This document shows, in pieces, positions 31,705-36,367 of a stretch of DNA of 36,367 bases (position 1 is its first letter; each line of letters begins with the position of its first letter). A program made the translations under genes and the position numbers. The stretch is taken from positions 1 through 36,367 of the forward strand of contig CAZPEM010000014.1 in NCBI GenBank assembly GCA_964585575.1, given 5' to 3'. This stretch comes from UBA4655 sp964585575 (GTDB taxonomy: Bacteria > Planctomycetota > Planctomycetia > Pirellulales > UBA1268). Below the pieces are notes generated by a model. It was given only the letters and a program-made list of their open reading frames with translations. It was not told where the DNA came from and did no database searches.

Positions 31705-34017
31705 ATGCCTTCCACCGCCATGCGATGGATGCCGCCGGTCGCCCTCGCCATCCTGCAGGCATTCGCCGCGGGCGGCGAGCAGGCTGGAATCGCCATCTAC
31801 CGTGAGCACTGCCAGCGGTGCCACGGCGAAGGGGGCAAGGGCACGCCCGACGTCCCGCAGCCGCTCGTGGGAGAGCTCTCGGTCGCGCAGCTCACCCGCT
31901 CCATCGACGAAACCATGCCCGAGGACGACCCGAAAAAGGTCGTGGGGGACGATGCACGACGGGTCGCGGAGTACATCCACGAGAGCTTCTATTCCGCCGT
32001 CGCCCGCGACCGCAACCGTCCCGCCCGCGAGGATCTCTCGCGGCTGACGGTGCGGCAGTTCGAGAACACGATCGCGGACCTGGTCGGCAGCTTCCGGAGC
32101 CGCGGCCCCGGGATCGACGTTTCCCGGGGGCTTCGCGCGGAGTATTTCCACCGCCGCGACTTCAACCGCGAGCTCGGGCTCGTCTACGAACAGGTCGATC
32201 CCACGATCGACTTCGACTTCGGCATCGAGGGCCCCGATCCCGAGCGTTTCGAGCCGAACCGTTTCTCGATCCGCTGGACGGGCTCGATCGTGCCGCCGGA
32301 GACGGGCGTCTACGAGTTCGTCGTCCGCAGCGGTCATGGCGTGAAGCTCCGCCTCAATGACGAGCCTCCCGATCGTCCGCTCGTCGATGCGTGGGTGAAA
32401 AGCGGCGACACGATCGAGCATCGCGGGGCGCGGCGGCTGCTCGGCGGCCGGGCGTATCCCCTGACCCTCGAGTTCTCGAAGGCGAACCTGGGGGTGGACG
32501 ACAAGAAGCACGAGCCGCCCGCGCAGGCGTCGATCCAGCTCCTCTGGAAGCCGCCGCACGGTGTGCTCGAGGTCGTGCCGTCGCACCGGCTCATCCCGCA
32601 GCGGGCCCCGCCGACGTTCGTGGTCGCGACGCCGTTTCCCCCGGACGACCGCAGCATCGGCTACGAACGCGGCTCGGCCGTTTCGAAGGAGTGGTTCGCC
32701 GCGGCGACGGCGGCGGCGGCGGAGACCGCCGATCACGTGCGCCACCGGCTGGAGCAGCTGGCCCGCGTGAATCGCGACGCCCCCGACCGCGGCGAGAAGC
32801 TGCGGGCTTTCGCGAAGACCTTCGTCGAGCGGGCCTTCCGCCGGCCGCTCGACGCGGCTGCGAAGCAGGTGTATCTCGAGCGGCCGTTCGCCGACGCCCC
32901 GGATGCCGACACGGGCCTCGAGCGGGCGATCCTGCTTTGCCTCTCGTCGCCGCGGTTCCTCTTCCGCGAGCCGGCCGGGCCGGCGGACGGCTTCGCGACG
33001 GCCGCGAGGCTCTCCTTCGCCCTCTGGGACTCGATCCCCGATCCCCCGCTTCTGGAAGCGGCCGCGGAGAACCGTCTCGCGAAGCCGGACGAGATCCGTC
33101 GTCAGGCCGAGCGGATGATCGCCGACCGCAGGACGCGTTCGAAGCTCCGTGACTTTCTCTTCGGCTGGTTGCGGGTGGACCACGGGCCAGAGCTCGTGAA
33201 GGACGCGACCCGCTTTTCGGAGTTTTCCCCGGAGCTCTCCGCCGAGTTGCGGTCGAGCCTCGAGCTCTTCCTGGAGGACGCCATCTGGCGTGATGGAGGC
33301 GATTGGCGGCGGCTCTTCCTCGACGACGAAGTGCCGGTGAACGGCCGGCTCGCGGCCCTCTACGGACCATCGCTGCCGTTCGACGCCGGGTTTCGCCGCG
33401 TGCGTCTCGACGACGGCCGGCGTGCGGGCGTGCTCACGCACCCCTACCTGATGAGCGTGCTCGCCTATTCCGGGGCGACCTCGCCGATCCACCGGGGCGT
33501 CTTCCTCGCAAGAAACGTGCTCGGCAACGTCTTGAAGCCGCCGCAGGAAGCGGTCGCACCCCTGTCGCCCGACCTCCATCCGCTGCTTTCGACCCGCGAA
33601 CGGGTTGAACTCCAGACGAGCGCCGTCGCCTGCCAGACCTGCCACACGATGATCAATCCGCTCGGCTTCGCGCTCGAGGAGTTCGACGCGATCGGCCGCC
33701 ATCGCACGACCGAACTCCTCGGCGAGACGAAGAAGCCGATCGACGCCTCGGGCTCCTACCAGCCGCGGGAGGGCGATGAGGCGACGTTCCGCGGCGCTCG
33801 GGAGCTTGCCACCTACCTCGTGGGCAGCCAGGACGCCCAGGAGGCCTTCGTGCAGAGCCTGTTTCACGCCATCGTGAAGCAGCCGGTGCGGGCCTGGGGG
33901 CCGGAGGCTCTTGCGACGCTTCGGGCCGGCTTCGTGGCCGGCTCCTTCGACATCCGGCGGCTTGTGGTCGATATCATGGTCATGGCGGCGTCGCCGCCTC
34001 CCGGGAGCGTTCCATGA
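31705..34017 (+). CDS. DUF1592 cytochrome-c-containing protein with a PA14 domain
   Basis: A 770-aa secreted protein of a family expanded in planctomycetes. After a short hydrophobic leader a heme site CQRCH (Cys36, Cys39, His40) marks a cytochrome c-type domain. A DUF1587-like segment follows (LSRLTVRQFENTIADLVG). A PA14-like beta domain (about 145-270: LRAEYFHRRDF, FSIRWTGSIVPPETGVYEF) suggests carbohydrate binding. The DUF1595/1592/1588/1585 series covers the rest, with a second heme motif CQTCH near residue 650 (CHTMINPLGFALEEFDAIG). The ATG at 31705 is downstream of the possible promoter. Its stop overlaps the DUF1552 start (ATGA at 34014-34017). The enzymatic role is not established. 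Confidence 0.88.
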   Translation: MPSTAMRWMPPVALAILQAFAAGGEQAGIAIYREHCQRCHGEGGKGTPDVPQPLVGELSVAQLTRSIDETMPEDDPKKVVGDDARRVAEYIHESFYSAVARDRNRPAREDLSRLTVRQFENTIADLVGSFRSRGPGIDVSRGLRAEYFHRRDFNRELGLVYEQVDPTIDFDFGIEGPDPERFEPNRFSIRWTGSIVPPETGVYEFVVRSGHGVKLRLNDEPPDRPLVDAWVKSGDTIEHRGARRLLGGRAYPLTLEFSKANLGVDDKKHEPPAQASIQLLWKPPHGVLEVVPSHRLIPQRAPPTFVVATPFPPDDRSIGYERGSAVSKEWFAAATAAAAETADHVRHRLEQLARVNRDAPDRGEKLRAFAKTFVERAFRRPLDAAAKQVYLERPFADAPDADTGLERAILLCLSSPRFLFREPAGPADGFATAARLSFALWDSIPDPPLLEAAAENRLAKPDEIRRQAERMIADRRTRSKLRDFLFGWLRVDHGPELVKDATRFSEFSPELSAELRSSLELFLEDAIWRDGGDWRRLFLDDEVPVNGRLAALYGPSLPFDAGFRRVRLDDGRRAGVLTHPYLMSVLAYSGATSPIHRGVFLARNVLGNVLKPPQEAVAPLSPDLHPLLSTRERVELQTSAVACQTCHTMINPLGFALEEFDAIGRHRTTELLGETKKPIDASGSYQPREGDEATFRGARELATYLVGSQDAQEAFVQSLFHAIVKQPVRAWGPEALATLRAGFVAGSFDIRRLVVDIMVMAASPPPGSVP

Positions 34018-35342
34018 TCCTTCGTCGCGACTTCCTCCGCTCGCTCGGGGCGAGTTCCGCCCTGCTTCCGTTTCTGGGCAACCTGCCGAGCCTGGCGGCG
34101 TCGTCCGCGGGGCCGAAGAAGCGGCTTGTCATCGTCTTCAGCCCCGACGGCGTCGTCCGCAATGCGTTCTGGCCGGCGACCCCCGGAGCGTTCCTCACCC
34201 CGGGGCCGGTCCGGGTGCCCGCGTTGCCACCGATCCTCGAGCCGCTCGCGGCGTTCCAGGATCGGTTGCTCGTGCTCAAGGGTGTTCACAACAAGATCCG
34301 CGGCGACGGCGACAGGCACATGCGGGGGATCGGCTGCCTGCTGACGGGCATCGAGCTTTTTCCCGGCAACGTGCAGGGGGGCAGCGAAACGCCGGCCGGA
34401 TGGGCGAGCGGCCGCTCGATCGACCAGGAGATCCGCGGCTTTCTCCAGGCGAACCCCGCGACGGCAAGCCGGTTCGGCTCGCTCGAGTTCGGTGTGCTCG
34501 TGCCGAACCACGCCGACACTTGGACGCGGATGGTCTATGCCGGTCCGAACAAGCCGATCACGCCGATCGACGACCCGTATCAGATGTTCCAGAAGCTCTA
34601 CGGTCGGCAGAAGGGCCGCGAGAGCATGCAGAGCGTGCTCGACGAGCTTTCCGAGGATCTCGCGAAGCTCTCGGCGGCGCTGCCGGCCGAGGATCGGCGG
34701 CTGCTCGACGAGCACGCGGCGCTCGTCCGCGACTTCGAGAAGGAACTCTCATCCCATCACGAGGAGGTGCGTCACGCCCTGCCGGTGCTCGAGCAGGGGG
34801 TCGTCGAGCAGAACGACCAGATGCCGCGGATCAGCCGGATGCAGATCGAGCTTTTGGTGGCGTCGCTCGCCGGGGATTTCGCGAGGGTCGCGACGCTCCA
34901 GTACACGAACGCCGTCGGCCAGCCCCGCATGAAGTGGCTCGGCATCGAGGAGGGGCAGCACGACCTCTCCCACGAGCCCAACAGCAACGCCTCGGCGCAG
35001 GAGAAGCTCACGAAGATCAATGCCTGGTATGCGGGCGAGGTCGCCCATCTCGCCAGACGGCTCGCGGAGACGCCGGAGCCCGGGGGCGACGGCTCGCTTC
35101 TCGACCACACCACGATCCTCTGGACGAACGAGCTCGGCGAGGGCAAATCGCACTCCCACGAGGACATCCCGTTCGTGCTCGTCGGAGGCGGACTCGGCTT
35201 TCGGACTGGCCGATCGCTCGACCTGCCGGGCGTGTCGCACAACCGGCTGCTCCTGTCGCTCGCCCACGCGATGGGTCACACGGAGCTCGTCCGCTTCGGC
35301 AATCCCGACTACTGCGGCGACGGCCCGCTCGCCCTCACGTGA
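34014..35342 (+). CDS. DUF1552 family protein with Tat signal
   Basis: A 442-aa protein with a Tat-type leader (MILRRDFLRSLGASSALLPF, with the RRDFL motif), so it is exported folded. DUF1552 features are RLVIVFSPDGVVRNAFWP, AFQDRLLVLKGVHN, HMRGIGCLLTGIEL, GRSIDQEI, DHTTILWTNELGEGKSHSHEDIPFVLVGGGLGF and the closing GVSHNRLLLSLAHAMG. The domain is related to the DUF1501/sulfatase-like group. It is coupled to the DUF1592 gene by an ATGA overlap, which is the usual arrangement of this pair. No function is proven. Confidence 0.9.
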   Translation: MILRRDFLRSLGASSALLPFLGNLPSLAASSAGPKKRLVIVFSPDGVVRNAFWPATPGAFLTPGPVRVPALPPILEPLAAFQDRLLVLKGVHNKIRGDGDRHMRGIGCLLTGIELFPGNVQGGSETPAGWASGRSIDQEIRGFLQANPATASRFGSLEFGVLVPNHADTWTRMVYAGPNKPITPIDDPYQMFQKLYGRQKGRESMQSVLDELSEDLAKLSAALPAEDRRLLDEHAALVRDFEKELSSHHEEVRHALPVLEQGVVEQNDQMPRISRMQIELLVASLAGDFARVATLQYTNAVGQPRMKWLGIEEGQHDLSHEPNSNASAQEKLTKINAWYAGEVAHLARRLAETPEPGGDGSLLDHTTILWTNELGEGKSHSHEDIPFVLVGGGLGFRTGRSLDLPGVSHNRLLLSLAHAMGHTELVRFGNPDYCGDGPLALT

Positions 35343-35373
35343 ATCACCGGAGGAGGACGGCAAAGGGCCGCCA

Positions 35374-35392
35374 TCACGCGGTGAACGCGTGA
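35374..35392. terminator. Weak hairpin after the DUF1552 gene
   Basis: TCACGCG (35374-35380) and CGCGTGA (35386-35392) form a 7-bp stem with a 5-base loop, 31 bases after the stop. There is no T-tract, so it is at best an attenuator or a Rho-assisted site. Confidence 0.3.
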
Positions 35393-35412
35393 CAGGCCGT
35401 CGGGGAGCGAGC

Positions 35413-36367
35413 ATGCGGCGTTTCGTTTCGGTGGTCCTCGCGGCGGTGTTGTTCGCGATCTCGCTGCCGGTTCGTCGCGAGGTCGTGGGGCTCTCCATGG
35501 CGCCCGATCTCATGCCGGGCGATCGGGTCACGACCGGCGTCATGCCGTGGAGGGACCGGTGGCGACCTCCTGCGATCCACGAGCGGTGGATCGCCGTCTT
35601 GCCGGACGGCACGGAGGCGATCAAGCGGATCGCCGCGAGCGGGCCCGCGACGCTTCGCATCGTCGAGGGGGACCTCGAACTCGATGGCCGGGTCATGCCG
35701 CCGCCGCCCGCGGTGTTCGTGGAGCGGGCAACGGTCGTGCGAGAAGAAGCCATCGCGGCGGGTCGCGACGATTGGCAGATCGCGTCGGACGGCGAATCGA
35801 TCCTCGACGACGCCACCTTCGCGGAAACCGAGCGACGCGTGCTTCTGCCGGTGGCCGACGTCGGAGTGTGCGTCGTCGTGAGGGTCGGTCATGCTGCGCC
35901 GGCGCCGCCCGCGGAGGAGATCACAATCGGCGTCGGCGACCGGATGGTCCGCTGGCGGCCTTCGGGCCCGGGCGTGTTCGCCTTCCTCGCCGGACGCGTG
36001 GACCGGCATCTCGTCGCCGTGGCGTGGAGGCTCGACGGCAAAGCGACTGAAGCCGGCCCCGGCCGCGGCACTAGGCCGCTGCGGCTCCCGACGGACCCGC
36101 CATCGGCGTGGTCGGTCGTGGAGGCCTGGCCCGACGTGCTTTCCAGCGGCACGCCGAGGCTCACCGTCGTCGTCGGCGACGCTTCGGCGGCCCGCAGCGT
36201 GACAGTCGAGCGTGTCTTCCTCTGGCGGGACGTCCTCTACCGGCCTGCCGCCGACGGTAAGGCCGAGTGGAAGCTCGGGAGCGGCGAGGTGTTTCTCCTC
36301 GGCGACTTCCCCTCCGGCAGCGTCGACTCCCGGCAGTTCGGCCCGGTCTCGTACAGATCCTTGCGGC
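35413..36367 (+). CDS. S26 family signal peptidase (type I), truncated by the window end
   Basis: The visible 318 residues start with a single transmembrane anchor (about 4-19). The catalytic Ser28 lies in GLSMAPDLMPGDRV and the general-base Lys71 in EAIKRIAASGP. The family box near the C-terminus is GDFPSGSVDSRQFGPVS, close to the right edge. The segment between the Lys box and that box is about 220 residues, much longer than in a compact bacterial LepB, and includes a beta-rich region with no motif that I recognise. The protein cleaves leader peptides from exported proteins at the membrane. GGGGAG at 35402-35407 supports the ATG. No stop is reached, so the C-terminus is unknown. Confidence 0.85.
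   Translation, partial: MRRFVSVVLAAVLFAISLPVRREVVGLSMAPDLMPGDRVTTGVMPWRDRWRPPAIHERWIAVLPDGTEAIKRIAASGPATLRIVEGDLELDGRVMPPPPAVFVERATVVREEAIAAGRDDWQIASDGESILDDATFAETERRVLLPVADVGVCVVVRVGHAAPAPPAEEITIGVGDRMVRWRPSGPGVFAFLAGRVDRHLVAVAWRLDGKATEAGPGRGTRPLRLPTDPPSAWSVVEAWPDVLSSGTPRLTVVVGDASAARSVTVERVFLWRDVLYRPAADGKAEWKLGSGEVFLLGDFPSGSVDSRQFGPVSYRSLR

Noticed and set aside
30514..33867. Long minus-strand frame under the kinase and DUF1592 genes
   Set aside because: Both genes on the plus strand have clear domain signatures; the antisense translation has none.

Overview
This is a high-GC bacterial window that looks like a planctomycete, most likely of the Pirellulales type. The inference rests on the adjacent DUF1592 (cytochrome c/PA14) and DUF1552 genes, the fused membrane/spermidine-synthase protein, the secreted Pro-rich protein, the six-gene sugar operon in front of a DUF1592 gene, and the near absence of strong -35/-10 promoters. 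No 16S or tRNA is present, so the assignment is by gene content only.

Layout. Positions 1-129 hold no gene that I can see. A secreted FKBP isomerase, a Xaa-Pro aminopeptidase (M24) and a NifS-type cysteine desulfurase follow on the plus strand (130-3143). Next comes the replication block: a strongly reduced DnaA (3244-4182), a 435-bp non-coding stretch that is a candidate oriC, then dnaN, a DUF721/DciA-type gene and gyrB (to 8717), followed by pgk and a fused membrane/spermidine-synthase-like protein (to 12216). A 19-bp tandem repeat runs into a 100-N assembly gap. Beyond the gap, on the minus strand, lie a secreted Pro/Glu-rich protein with repeated DLF motifs, a strong hairpin terminator, and the miaE and nrdJ genes. 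nrdJ carries a second 100-N gap, which is flanked by an exact 55-bp duplication. From 18244 on the plus strand come a DJ-1/PfpI protein, a Fur-family regulator, deoC and a DUF429-MutY fusion. A fatty acid desaturase sits on the minus strand, then a DUF72 protein on the plus strand. A sugar-catabolism cluster follows (PMI-like cupin, sugar-phosphate isomerase, Gfo/Idh/MocA oxidoreductase, D-2-hydroxyacid dehydrogenase, Ldh_2-type dehydrogenase, PfkB kinase; 24785-31623), then the DUF1592/DUF1552 pair and an S26 signal peptidase cut by the window end.

How the genes fit together. DnaA, the clamp, a DciA-type helicase loader and GyrB form the initiation module. The initiator has degenerate Walker motifs and has lost the AAA+ lid and the N-terminal domains. 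The class II (B12-dependent) ribonucleotide reductase is in an apparent operon with the oxygen-dependent tRNA hydroxylase MiaE. The isomerase, two or three dehydrogenases and a KDG-kinase-like PfkB are tightly packed and look like one sugar or sugar-acid pathway.

The most distinctive features are the lid-less DnaA at its normal locus, the DUF429-MutY fusion with an Asp-to-Glu change at the catalytic position, and a recurring pattern of short tandem repeats (14-23 bp) in gene ends, intergenic spacers and protein linkers. One of these arrays duplicates the 3' end of fur and appears to supply the start of deoC.
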